DNA from: CAYMJM01 sp964391325 | GTDB lineage: Bacteria; Patescibacteriota; Dojkabacteria; B142; JAFGMG01 | Direction of reading: 5' to 3' | Length of the DNA: 6,315 nt | Assembly (NCBI GenBank): GCA_964391325.1 | Contig: CAYMJM010000033.1 | Coordinates: 1-6,315, forward strand | In this document: positions 1 through 5,953 of the stretch, one piece after another | How positions within the stretch are numbered: the first letter of the stretch is position 1 | Layout: each line of letters opens with the position of its first letter | Notes under the pieces: model-generated | Seen by the model: the letters and a program-made list of their open reading frames with translations, nothing else | What the model was told of the DNA's origin: nothing | Databases searched by the model: none | Position numbers and translations under genes: made by a program

Positions 1-747
1 TTTTTCAAGTAAGCTTTTTCTCTTTTTTGCAATCTTCCGTTGCTCCGCTTGCCAGAATTCTATACTAGAAAGATGAGTATCGTGGTCTTCTTTTTGACCA
101 AGCTTTAATGCTTCAAGCATGAGTGCGAATATTTCTTCATCAATAGATATTTGATTTAACACTTCTGCAATCTGTTCCTCCAGTTTATCGCTTCTCATAT
201 ATTTCTTTTGAGAACATTCACCTCTTTTCTTTGTACATCTATAGTATGTATAACCCTTTTGTAACTCTGCTGTTATAGAGCAACCACATTCACCGCAGGT
301 CATCATTCCTGTGAATGGAAAATATTTCCTTTCTTTTTTGAAGTGTTCAGGTTTACCTCTTTGCTTAAGTACTTTCTGAACCTGTAAGAATGTTCCAGTG
401 TTTATCATTTTTTTGTGAACTCCTTTATATCTTTTGCCTCCATATAGCATAATTCCCATATAAAAAGGATTTGTGAGGATTCTCTGGACTGCACTTTTAG
501 ATAACGGCTTTCCAGTCTTACCCTTTAACCCCCAACTATATGATAACTGAGCTAAATCTTTTAGTGAATACTGCCCTTGAGCAAATTCATGGAACATCTT
601 TTGAATGATTGGAAATAGTAAGCTATCTGGAACTATTGTTTTGTCAGCTTTGTCGTTTGTGTAGCCAATAGGTGCAACTGTTGGCCACACACCCTTTCGT
701 AACTTTTCTCTCTGACCTCTACGAACATTTTGACTTAGGTAATCAAT
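1..747 (-). pseudogene. Large serine recombinase, N-terminally truncated (catalytic domain missing); C-terminus beyond the window
   Basis: Reading leftward, the frame gives the conserved start of the recombinase domain (LSQNVRRGQREKLRKG, then WPTVAPIGY, about 738-661). The rest of the DNA-binding recombinase domain follows (TNPFYMGIMLYGGKRYKG, about 471-420). A zinc ribbon comes next, with Cys codons near 295, 286, 235 and 214 (CGEC...YYRC...GEC), then a Lys/Glu-rich coiled-coil-like tail that leaves the window at base 1. Large serine recombinases normally begin with a ~140-residue resolvase domain carrying the catalytic serine. None of it is present: upstream the frame meets a stop at 772-774 with no start codon between. 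Homology appears to end around 738-750. The fragment should be catalytically dead unless completed elsewhere. It marks this side as the border of an old integrative element. The truncation is seen directly; the family is assigned from motifs. Confidence 0.9.
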
Positions 748-839
748 GTAATGAAAATAGAGAAGAAAAACTTAAAGATGCAGGATATAAAACAGATCTC
801 GTACCTGCTGTAGACTGTACGAAATATTTAAGTAAATAA
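747..839 (+). pseudogene. 3' remnant of an unidentified gene
   Basis: A rightward frame reads CNENREEKLKDAGYKTDLVP, then AVDCTKYLSK and a TAA at 837-839. Its codons and residue mix look like real coding sequence, and a strong hairpin terminator follows 11 bases after the stop. No start codon or homologous upstream part exists: further left the same frame is simply antisense to the recombinase fragment. I therefore read it as the C-terminal end of a gene cut at about 740-750, where the recombinase is also cut. I do not recognise the family. The left boundary is approximate. Confidence 0.5.
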
Positions 840-850
840 TATATCAAACG

Positions 851-880
851 ACTAAGGCAGAGAGCTTTCTTTGCCTTAGT
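851..880 (+). terminator. Hairpin terminator after the truncated gene
   Basis: The inverted repeat is ACTAAGGCAGAGA / TCTTTGCCTTAGT: 13 pairs including one G-U wobble, closing a 4-base GCTT loop. It lies 11 bases after the stop codon at 837-839. The T-tract that follows is interrupted (TATTGGTTTATTT), so this is a strong hairpin with a moderate U-tail. It fits a Rho-independent terminator for the rightward remnant and insulates the downstream gene. Confidence 0.75.
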
Positions 881-901
881 TATTGGTTTATTTGAAACAT
901 A

Positions 902-930
902 TTTACAACAAGTTTTGAAATATTTATACT
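902..930 (+). promoter_or_regulatory. Probable promoter giving a leaderless transcript
   Basis: A TTTACA box (902-907) and a TATACT box (925-930) are separated by exactly 17 bases. Each matches the sigma70 consensus at five of six positions. The expected start site, about seven bases after the -10 box, falls at or next to the ATG at 938. No Shine-Dalgarno sequence precedes that ATG. Such AT-rich DNA can produce these boxes by chance, so confidence is moderate. Confidence 0.5.
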
Positions 931-937
931 GCCAAAT

Positions 938-1237
938 ATGAAGCAATATAAATTGATCGCAAGAAAACAAGTAATTATTGATATAGCTCATGGAAATCAA
1001 AAAACAGAGGAACGTGACTGGACTGATTACTATAAACAACGATTTAAAGATATAGAATCTCCCTGCAAGCTGTGCCTAAGAGGCGGATATAATAAAGATG
1101 CCTTATATGTTGAAGTTAAGGCAGAAAGCTATTTTATTAAAGATTATCATAATAGTTGGCTAGATAGACTTTTAGGGACTGTGGAGCAAAGTATAATTTT
1201 TGAATTGGGTGATGTTGTTGATACTAATGTCAAATAA
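938..1237 (+). CDS. Hypothetical small protein (99 aa)
   Basis: I do not recognise the family. The product is a 99-residue, charged, soluble-looking protein with no signal peptide or membrane segment. It is basic at the N-terminus (MKQYKLIARKQV), has one CxxC pair (SPCKLCLRGG, about residues 41-50), and ends in an alternating hydrophobic stretch around WLDRLLGTVEQSIIFELGDV. The CxxC pair could bind metal, but no second pair is visible. ATG 938 is the only Met start in the frame, which opens after a TGA at 893-895. There is no ribosome binding site, and a promoter lies so close that the mRNA may be leaderless. An overlapping leftward frame (743-1039) is judged a shadow. The gene sits between the recombinase border and the nucleotide cluster and converges on the regulator gene; a link to either is unproven. 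Confidence 0.6.
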   Translation: MKQYKLIARKQVIIDIAHGNQKTEERDWTDYYKQRFKDIESPCKLCLRGGYNKDALYVEVKAESYFIKDYHNSWLDRLLGTVEQSIIFELGDVVDTNVK

Positions 1238-1309
1238 ATAGTGAACAAGTGTCTTGGTGAAGCTAACTTGGTAAATTGAGTAGAATTGGGTTAGTATCTG
1301 AATCATAAG
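1238..1309. other. Short convergent intergenic region, no clear element
   Basis: These 72 bases separate the stops of two converging genes. Only an imperfect short direct repeat (CTTGGTGAA at about 1254, CTTGGTAAA at about 1267) and weak five-base inverted repeats are visible. No hairpin with a T-run is present, so no terminator can be called for either gene. Confidence 0.5.
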
Positions 1310-1867
1310 CTATTTATTACTGAGTAATCGATACTTTCTGTCGTTTTCTAGAGTATTTTGTAGTGAGTTCTTTATTACATCAGTTTTGCTTATTTTATAT
1401 TCAGTGCTTGCCCATTCAATATAATCATCTAGACTCTTATCGACTACCAGGTGAAAGCGGACCCGACTTTCTATATTACTCTCTTTAAGAAATTTCGAAA
1501 CAATTTGTCTTAAGTCGTGATCATTAGAATAGTTTTTAGCTATAAGATATTTAGAGCTAAATCCAATGAAAATATCCGAAGGATCTCCAAATTTTTTATC
1601 CATTAGGACTAATGTTGGCTTACTTTTCTGTAGTGAAAGGTATATTTGGTATCCTAAATCTATGTCCTGAGTTGATACTTCGAATACACAACAGTCAGAA
1701 GTGATTATTGCTTTTTTAGTAACACCTGATTTTGTTGATTCTGATACAGTAGATTGCCTTTTGGACCTAGCTTCGAGGGTATGTGCTTGGCTAATTTCTT
1801 CTTTTAAGGAGTTAAAGATACTCTCCCTTTTTTTATCTTCAATAATTGCTGATAGAAATACTTTCAT
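1310..1867 (-). CDS. Putative ligand-sensing transcription regulator: nucleoside-deoxyribosyltransferase-like domain fused to a ribbon-helix-helix domain
   Basis: The product has 185 residues when started at ATG 1867. Residues 1-130 look like the Rossmann-type nucleoside 2-deoxyribosyltransferase fold: an MKVFLSA first strand, then ITSDCCVFEVS (55-65), then DIDLGYQIYLSLQKSKPTLVL (68-88). This is the family's pattern of an aspartate strand, a GxxE helix and a 'KP-hydrophobic' strand. The catalytic Glu expected in that helix is Gln74, so binding without catalysis is plausible. Residues 135-178 match a ribbon-helix-helix DNA-binding domain: the strand RVRFHLVV, helix SLDDYIEWASTEY, turn KIS and helix KTDVIKNSLQNTL. 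A longer start at 1897 exists, but the extended -10 promoter predicts transcription from about 1891, which favours 1867. No good Shine-Dalgarno is seen. It lies divergent from the six-gene operon, whose promoter carries a palindrome. Autogenous or operon control is inference. A TIR-like or DUF4062-like effector role is the alternative. Confidence 0.75.
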   Translation of the reverse strand: MKVFLSAIIEDKKRESIFNSLKEEISQAHTLEARSKRQSTVSESTKSGVTKKAIITSDCCVFEVSTQDIDLGYQIYLSLQKSKPTLVLMDKKFGDPSDIFIGFSSKYLIAKNYSNDHDLRQIVSKFLKESNIESRVRFHLVVDKSLDDYIEWASTEYKISKTDVIKNSLQNTLENDRKYRLLSNK

Positions 1868-1897
1868 ACTACAAATTATGTAAATTTTATACATCAA

Positions 1898-1906
1898 ATT
1901 ATAGCA
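1898..1906 (-). promoter_or_regulatory. Extended -10 promoter of the regulator gene
   Basis: On the minus strand the sequence reads TGCTATAAT, an extended -10 with a perfect TATAAT at 1903-1898. The -35 region (about 1926-1921, TAGAGT) is poor, as is usual for extended -10 promoters. Transcription would begin near 1891, giving a leader of about 24 bases before ATG 1867. Confidence 0.6.
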
Positions 1907-1917
1907 TACTCCTAGTG

Positions 1918-1946
1918 TTGACTCTATTTTAACAGTATAATATAAT
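1918..1946 (+). promoter_or_regulatory. Sigma70-type promoter of the nucleotide operon
   Basis: TTGACT (1918-1923) and TATAAT (1941-1946) are separated by exactly 17 bases, close to perfect consensus. A second overlapping TATAAT lies at 1936-1941. The start of transcription is expected at about 1952-1954, leaving a leader of about 30 bases before ATG 1983. A promoter this strong placed beside a palindrome suggests the operon is normally held off by a repressor. Confidence 0.85.
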
Positions 1947-1948
1947 CA

Positions 1949-1968
1949 ATGCACATTCGAGTGTGCAT
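1949..1968. promoter_or_regulatory. Near-perfect 20-bp palindrome on the start site: likely operator
   Basis: ATGCACA-T-TCGA-G-TGTGCAT is symmetrical at 18 of 20 positions: seven-base arms around a TCGA centre, with one mismatched pair. It begins two bases after the -10 box and covers the predicted start site. An RNA starting at about 1953 would lack the first arm's outer bases, so a DNA operator is more likely than an RNA hairpin. The divergent ribbon-helix-helix protein is the obvious candidate to bind it; that pairing is inference. Confidence 0.7.
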
Positions 1969-1982
1969 AATTAAAATAAACC

Positions 1983-2630
1983 ATGCAACCAATTATTTTA
2001 AACTTATTTGGATTACCAGGAGTAGGAAAATCCACACTTGCCCACCAATTAGCTTCTGAGTCTGATTTTCATGTCATTTCAACTGGTGATATTTTAAGAG
2101 CATGCTTCACTGAAGCTACTTCTAATCCTTTTTCTCAACGTTACTCTTCAATCTTAAAACCTTTCGAAACCAATTATAGAAATGGTGAACATTTACCAGA
2201 TGACTTAATGACTAGTATTCTTGTTGGAGAACTTACCTTCAATTTAGACAAATCTAGTTCATTTATTCTTCCAGGCTCGATAAAGACAATTCGCCAAGCA
2301 AAAGATTTTGACACAAGGGTTAGGGAGCTTGGTTTAAATATCAGAATGTTAAATATACATTTAACTTGTGAAGATAAGACTTTAGTAACAAGGATCGAAC
2401 AAAGGCATAAGCTTGAGAATAGACCTGATGGACTTAATGGTCTGAATTTACTTGATGGTTTTAGAATCACCAATAATGAATTAGTGGATTATTATAATTC
2501 TGTTGAAGGACTGATTACTTTAAATACAGAGTCAAGAGAACCAATGGAATTAGCAGTTGATGTAAGTAGGATAATAGAAATAAAACGAGCTGGAGAAGAA
2601 CTACCTGTTGATTTTATTAATAACAAATGA
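1983..2630 (+). CDS. Adenylate-kinase-like nucleoside monophosphate kinase (divergent)
   Basis: A cytosolic P-loop phosphotransferase of 215 residues, the size of a bacterial adenylate kinase. Motifs appear in family order: Walker A GLPGVGKST (10-18), the substrate-loop STGDILR (33-39), LPDDLM (71-76, like the family's 'vpD'), ILPGSIKTIRQA (95-106) where adenylate kinases have LDGFPRTxxQA, then TRIEQR (136-141) and ENRPDG (145-150), like the 'RixxR...RxDD' lid arginines. The Asp and Arg of the DGFPR signature are replaced by Pro97 and Lys101, and the lid is degenerate, so the substrate is probably not plain AMP. It is the first gene of the operon. It has no Shine-Dalgarno sequence, and its leader is about 30 bases. 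Its stop overlaps the next start (ATGA). The kinase fold is well supported; the substrate is unknown. Confidence 0.82.
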   Translation: MQPIILNLFGLPGVGKSTLAHQLASESDFHVISTGDILRACFTEATSNPFSQRYSSILKPFETNYRNGEHLPDDLMTSILVGELTFNLDKSSSFILPGSIKTIRQAKDFDTRVRELGLNIRMLNIHLTCEDKTLVTRIEQRHKLENRPDGLNGLNLLDGFRITNNELVDYYNSVEGLITLNTESREPMELAVDVSRIIEIKRAGEELPVDFINNK

Positions 2631-3544
2631 TGTCAGAACAAATTCAAAAAGTATGGAGTGCTGTACATAATAGATTTGGGTTCTATGATTCTCAAGGAAA
2701 TAGATTACCAGAGTTGAGTATCATTGACATATCTGACATACCGCAAGAATTAGACAGAGTTGATATAGAAGATATTTTTAAAATATGGGAGTGGATTCAA
2801 ACAAATATTACTCGACTGTTAAGAGAATTTGATTTTGCTTCAGTGGAAATAGTTGAACACACAGAATTTGAGATACGCCTCGTTTCAAACGATATAACAA
2901 TACTTAGATCAATTAGAAATCAGATCCTATTCGAAGCAATAAGCGAATTAGGTATAAAGAAACAAAAGCAAAAACTTAACTTAATGAAAGTTGTTGAATG
3001 TAAAAATTCATCAATCCTCGAGACATTTAAAAAAGATTACAGTAAGTATGGACCTAGAAAAGGTCTTGAAGATAAATTTAAACTTTATTCTGGAAGTTAT
3101 GCACGTGAAGGATCTGTCTGGAACGAAGTTGCTAAACTTGGAAGTAGTTATGTTTTTGTCGCACATTCAGGAGTACCTTTCCTTAGAGGATTTTACAATA
3201 CAACCAAAAACAAAAATTTATGCCTAACTGAATATCATCATTCCCATGATCCATATGAAAAGTATAGGAAAGCACCACTAGTTAAAGAGTTCATTTCAAC
3301 CTTAACAAAGAAAGACTTAGATAGACCGATAATTATTGACAGATCATATACTGGTAATACTTTGAAGTATTTAAAAGATTCTATGGAGGGCTCTAGGACT
3401 GTTGCACTTTTTCCAAAGACCGAATCTAGTATTAGATTAAGTGACTACTTCATAATTAACAATAAATTGTTCAATAGTAAGGATGTAAATTGCAATAAAA
3501 AGAGCTGGTATTTTAATTTAATTAGAGAATCACTAAGTGTATGA
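2627..3544 (+). CDS. Phosphoribosyltransferase-like protein
   Basis: A 305-residue protein. Residues 1-150 are a helical, charged N-terminal region that I do not recognise. The C-terminal half resembles a type I phosphoribosyltransferase: a strand and turn YVFVAHSGVPFLRGF (175-189), equivalent to the family's 'RGGvplA' loop, and IIIDRSYTGNTL (235-246), equivalent to the PRPP-binding 'vvDDxxxTGxTl' loop. In the latter the first acidic residue is Ile237 and the second is kept as Asp238, followed by the expected TG (242-243). It may therefore bind PRPP or a nucleotide weakly, or act on a different ribosyl substrate. Two adjacent ATGs (2627, 2630) overlap the previous stop, and no ribosome binding site is visible, so translation is probably coupled. 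It sits between a nucleotide kinase and a phosphatase-type enzyme, which fits making or salvaging an unusual nucleotide. Confidence 0.7.
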   Translation: MMSEQIQKVWSAVHNRFGFYDSQGNRLPELSIIDISDIPQELDRVDIEDIFKIWEWIQTNITRLLREFDFASVEIVEHTEFEIRLVSNDITILRSIRNQILFEAISELGIKKQKQKLNLMKVVECKNSSILETFKKDYSKYGPRKGLEDKFKLYSGSYAREGSVWNEVAKLGSSYVFVAHSGVPFLRGFYNTTKNKNLCLTEYHHSHDPYEKYRKAPLVKEFISTLTKKDLDRPIIIDRSYTGNTLKYLKDSMEGSRTVALFPKTESSIRLSDYFIINNKLFNSKDVNCNKKSWYFNLIRESLSV

Positions 3545-4254
3545 AAACTATCATTTTTGATTTAGGTGAAACATTATTATACTTTAGAGATAGAGCTCTT
3601 ACAGGGGATATAGAGAATGAGTCAAATTATTGTATTAATGAGGTATTGGACTACCTGAAGAAGAAAGGTTTCAACCAAGTTAAATTTAAAGATATTAAAG
3701 ATGAAATTAATAAAATCAGAATTAAAAAGTATAAGGATGATATTGAGATTCATATAAATAATTTAGGTTCTAGTCTTTCTAAAATCTATGGTTTAAATAA
3801 TAAAATCACAAAAGACATTATTCACATTTTTTCCTCAAAGTACTTTGATTCCCTTTATTTAGACCCTAATACACATAATGTACTATCAAAATTAAGTAAA
3901 ACATATAAATTAGGAATACTATCGAACTCTCCTTTCGGAATAGATTCAAAGTATTCAATTACAGCCATGAGTCAGTTTGATATTCTTAAATATTTCAAAT
4001 TTTATGAGTTCTCTGTTGATTTTGGCGTTAGAAAACCCAATATTAAATTTTTTGATCTTGTTTTGAGAAAATATCAAGTTAAAAAAAATGAATGCCTATT
4101 TGTTGGAAATGATGAAAGGAATGACATTGAGGGTGCAAAGATGGCAGGAATTGACAATGTAATTAAAATCAAACAATTAGATGAGGAAAACTCTACAGGA
4201 ACAGTGTTATCAGAAGTTCCTGAATATATTTTAAATAACTTTATTAACTTTTAA
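3541..4254 (+). CDS. HAD-superfamily hydrolase
   Basis: A cytosolic protein of 237 residues, the usual length for a HAD hydrolase with a helical C1 cap. All four motifs are visible: motif I FDLGETL (6-12, nucleophile Asp7), motif II ILSNS (126-130, Ser128), motif III Lys165 in VRKPN, and motif IV FVGNDERNDIEGAKMAG (187-203, Asp191 and Asp195). The residue two after the nucleophile, usually an Asp acting as acid/base in phosphatases, is Gly9. That occurs in some working HADs with a FDLGN-type motif (E. coli YihX, from memory), so loss of activity does not follow. The likely role is dephosphorylating a nucleotide or sugar-phosphate intermediate of this cluster. The start overlaps the previous stop (ATGA), with at best a weak purine stretch upstream. 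The gene is visibly more AT-rich than the radical SAM gene after it. Confidence 0.88.
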   Translation: MKTIIFDLGETLLYFRDRALTGDIENESNYCINEVLDYLKKKGFNQVKFKDIKDEINKIRIKKYKDDIEIHINNLGSSLSKIYGLNNKITKDIIHIFSSKYFDSLYLDPNTHNVLSKLSKTYKLGILSNSPFGIDSKYSITAMSQFDILKYFKFYEFSVDFGVRKPNIKFFDLVLRKYQVKKNECLFVGNDERNDIEGAKMAGIDNVIKIKQLDEENSTGTVLSEVPEYILNNFINF

Positions 4255-4256
4255 CA

Positions 4257-5438
4257 ATGGCAGATTTAATTGAAATTACTGGTGGGTATGAAAAAGATCC
4301 AGATGTAGAGAAGCTCGATCTCTCTAATCCAGCCCATGTTAAACTTGCTCTTCTCTCGCAAGGTATGAGATTTCATGAAAGTGCTTTATTACCAGTAGGG
4401 TCAAAGGTAAAAGAGAAAATTAGAAGCTACAATAGTTCTGATTTCACAAAAATAGTAACTATACCACAAGAATTAATACTTGGAGACGATATTGTTGTAG
4501 GGACACATTGGAGAGATGAATCTCCATGGGAAATTGCTGCTGAGGATGAAGGCTTTGCCCTAAGTTACGATGGAAAAAGAATTACTGGTGTGGGTTTTCA
4601 TGACAGACCTGAATATTATGATAGAGAAGTAGTTAAAGGAATCCCAGCAAAAAGAATAGGGGTTACCCTCGGAATGGGAGCGGTTTCATTTTTTATGCGA
4701 GAAACTTGTACTTATTGGGAAGGTGCACAACCTTGTAAATTCTGTTCATTAAAGGCTACACAAAATCGATATGGAGAGACTGAGCAATATAAGAACTCTG
4801 ATATGGTAAGAGCTCTATTATCAACAATCCAGGAAACAGGTGATCACCTTCACCATATTCAATTTTCAGGTGGAAGTATATGGAATCATGATGATGAATT
4901 TAAAGAGTATATTGAGGCTGTTAAGGCAGCATCAGATACACTAGGTAGAAGAATCGATGGAAATTTAATAACAATGCCTCCAAGAGATCTATCTTTAATT
5001 GATGAAGCATATGCAGCGGGAATGAATCATATTTCATTTAATCTCGAGGTTTGGGATCCTGCACTATTTAGGGAAGTATGTCCAGGTAAGGATGCCTCTT
5101 ATGGAAGAGATAATATGATAGCTGCCTTAGAGTATGCAGCAGGTGTATTTAAAAATGGGACGTATACTACATTTGTTGGTGGCTTAGAGCCACTTGAGAG
5201 TATGTTTGAAGGATGGGATTATCTTGCAGCTCGAGGCGTGGCTCCTGCTTTTAACGTCTTTCATCCAACACCTGGATCAATTTATCAGGGGAAAAAAGCT
5301 CCTGGTGTCGGCTATTTAATTGAAGCGGCTGGTAAATTACAGGACGTATATCAAAGTCATGATTTTGAAGGGTTACTTTGTAAATGTTGTAATAGAAATG
5401 CATTAGATAACGAAGCAAAGGAAGGGTATTTTAAATGA
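4257..5438 (+). CDS. Radical SAM enzyme with CX8CX2C cluster motif
   Basis: A 393-residue soluble protein and probably the chemical heart of the cluster. Cys151, Cys160 and Cys163 (CTYWEGAQPCKFC) supply the three ligands for a 4Fe-4S cluster, spaced CX8CX2C instead of the common CX3CX2C. Downstream are FSGGS (203-207, the GGE-like motif that holds the methionine of SAM), FNLEVWD (261-267) and a barrel-like series of strands (TYTTFVGGLEPL, AFNVFHPTPGS). A 150-residue N-terminal extension precedes the core. A late CKCC (375-378) could bind a second metal or cluster. From memory, the PEYYD...GIP..RIG...C(8)C(2)C layout and the CPGK stretch recall the MSMEG_0568-type radical SAM proteins of Nit1C clusters; this was not checked. 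The start lies two bases after the previous stop and has no Shine-Dalgarno. The substrate is unknown; by context, a nucleotide or nucleoside. Confidence 0.88.
   Translation: MADLIEITGGYEKDPDVEKLDLSNPAHVKLALLSQGMRFHESALLPVGSKVKEKIRSYNSSDFTKIVTIPQELILGDDIVVGTHWRDESPWEIAAEDEGFALSYDGKRITGVGFHDRPEYYDREVVKGIPAKRIGVTLGMGAVSFFMRETCTYWEGAQPCKFCSLKATQNRYGETEQYKNSDMVRALLSTIQETGDHLHHIQFSGGSIWNHDDEFKEYIEAVKAASDTLGRRIDGNLITMPPRDLSLIDEAYAAGMNHISFNLEVWDPALFREVCPGKDASYGRDNMIAALEYAAGVFKNGTYTTFVGGLEPLESMFEGWDYLAARGVAPAFNVFHPTPGSIYQGKKAPGVGYLIEAAGKLQDVYQSHDFEGLLCKCCNRNALDNEAKEGYFK
5417..5426 (+). promoter_or_regulatory. Strong Shine-Dalgarno before the Nudix gene
   Basis: AAAGGAAGGG ends eight bases before ATG 5435, inside the end of the radical SAM gene. 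It is the only convincing ribosome binding site in the operon and supports ATG 5435 as the start. Confidence 0.7.
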
Positions 5439-5953
5439 GGGTAAATAAATCTATAACACTAACACTAGAATTGGACGATGTGGATATAGAGAAATATAAA
5501 CATAAATTCGTCCGAGAAAAGTTGAAAGGTCATGTAATAGCAATTATCAAGCAAAATGAAAAGGTACTATTGATCAGAAGAAAGAAAAGTAAGTCGAAGA
5601 ATAACCTTTGTTTACCAGGTGGTGATATTTCAACAAAGGAGTCTTACAAGAAAGGTTTGGAACGAGAAATGAAGGAGGAATTAGGTATACAGATTATTAA
5701 TTCAAAAATAATTGCAAAAATAAAGAATTGTTACTGTGTAGAGGGAATAACTAAGCTTGAAAGCAGTGGCTATATTATTGAGGTTATTAATTATTTAGGT
5801 GACATAGTTCTTAAATCTGATGAAGTAGATAATGTGGAATGGTGTGATATACATAATCCGCCAAAAATGAAATTTGAAAATGATAAGATTCTAAAATTTT
5901 TAACAAATAATATGCAGTCCGAAATTAATTTAACTTATAAAAGAAATTTATAA
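5435..5953 (+). CDS. Nudix hydrolase
   Basis: A 172-residue protein with a complete Nudix box: Gly63, Glu69, then REMKEELGI (77-85), matching GX5EX7REUXEEXGU with every metal-binding glutamate present. The core strand VIAIIKQNEKVLLIRRKK (34-51) and PGGD (61-64) are typical of MutT-like members. About 30 residues precede the fold, and a basic tail follows it (INLTYKRNL). These enzymes cleave nucleoside diphosphates linked to another group, or hydrolyse nucleoside triphosphates to monophosphates; the substrate cannot be read here. In context it may activate a precursor, or destroy excess modified nucleotide to protect the host. The start overlaps the radical SAM stop (ATGA). The stop overlaps the next start by one base (TAATG). 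Confidence 0.92.
   Translation: MRVNKSITLTLELDDVDIEKYKHKFVREKLKGHVIAIIKQNEKVLLIRRKKSKSKNNLCLPGGDISTKESYKKGLEREMKEELGIQIINSKIIAKIKNCYCVEGITKLESSGYIIEVINYLGDIVLKSDEVDNVEWCDIHNPPKMKFENDKILKFLTNNMQSEINLTYKRNL

Noticed and set aside
743..1039. Leftward 98-codon open frame overlapping the terminator and the small gene
   Set aside because: It runs antisense through a hairpin terminator and a better rightward gene, has an aromatic/Cys-rich random-looking translation, and shows no motif.
1247..1295. Weak inverted repeats (CAAGT/ACTTG, CTAAC/GTTAG) between the converging genes
   Set aside because: Stems of about five pairs, long loops and no T-run; not a credible terminator.
1701..1883. Rightward 60-codon frame inside the regulator gene
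   Set aside because: It is antisense to a gene with two recognisable domains; no ribosome binding site or motif.
2174..2473. Leftward 99-codon frame inside the adenylate-kinase-like gene
   Set aside because: Shadow of a gene with a clear P-loop and family motifs on the other strand.
2991..3227. Rightward 78-codon frame inside the PRTase-like gene
   Set aside because: Out-of-frame shadow within a continuous, better supported reading frame.
4257..5438. Radical SAM protein as a prokaryotic viperin
   Set aside because: The cluster motif is CX8CX2C instead of CX3CX2C, and the long N-terminal extension does not fit; only the functional analogy is kept.
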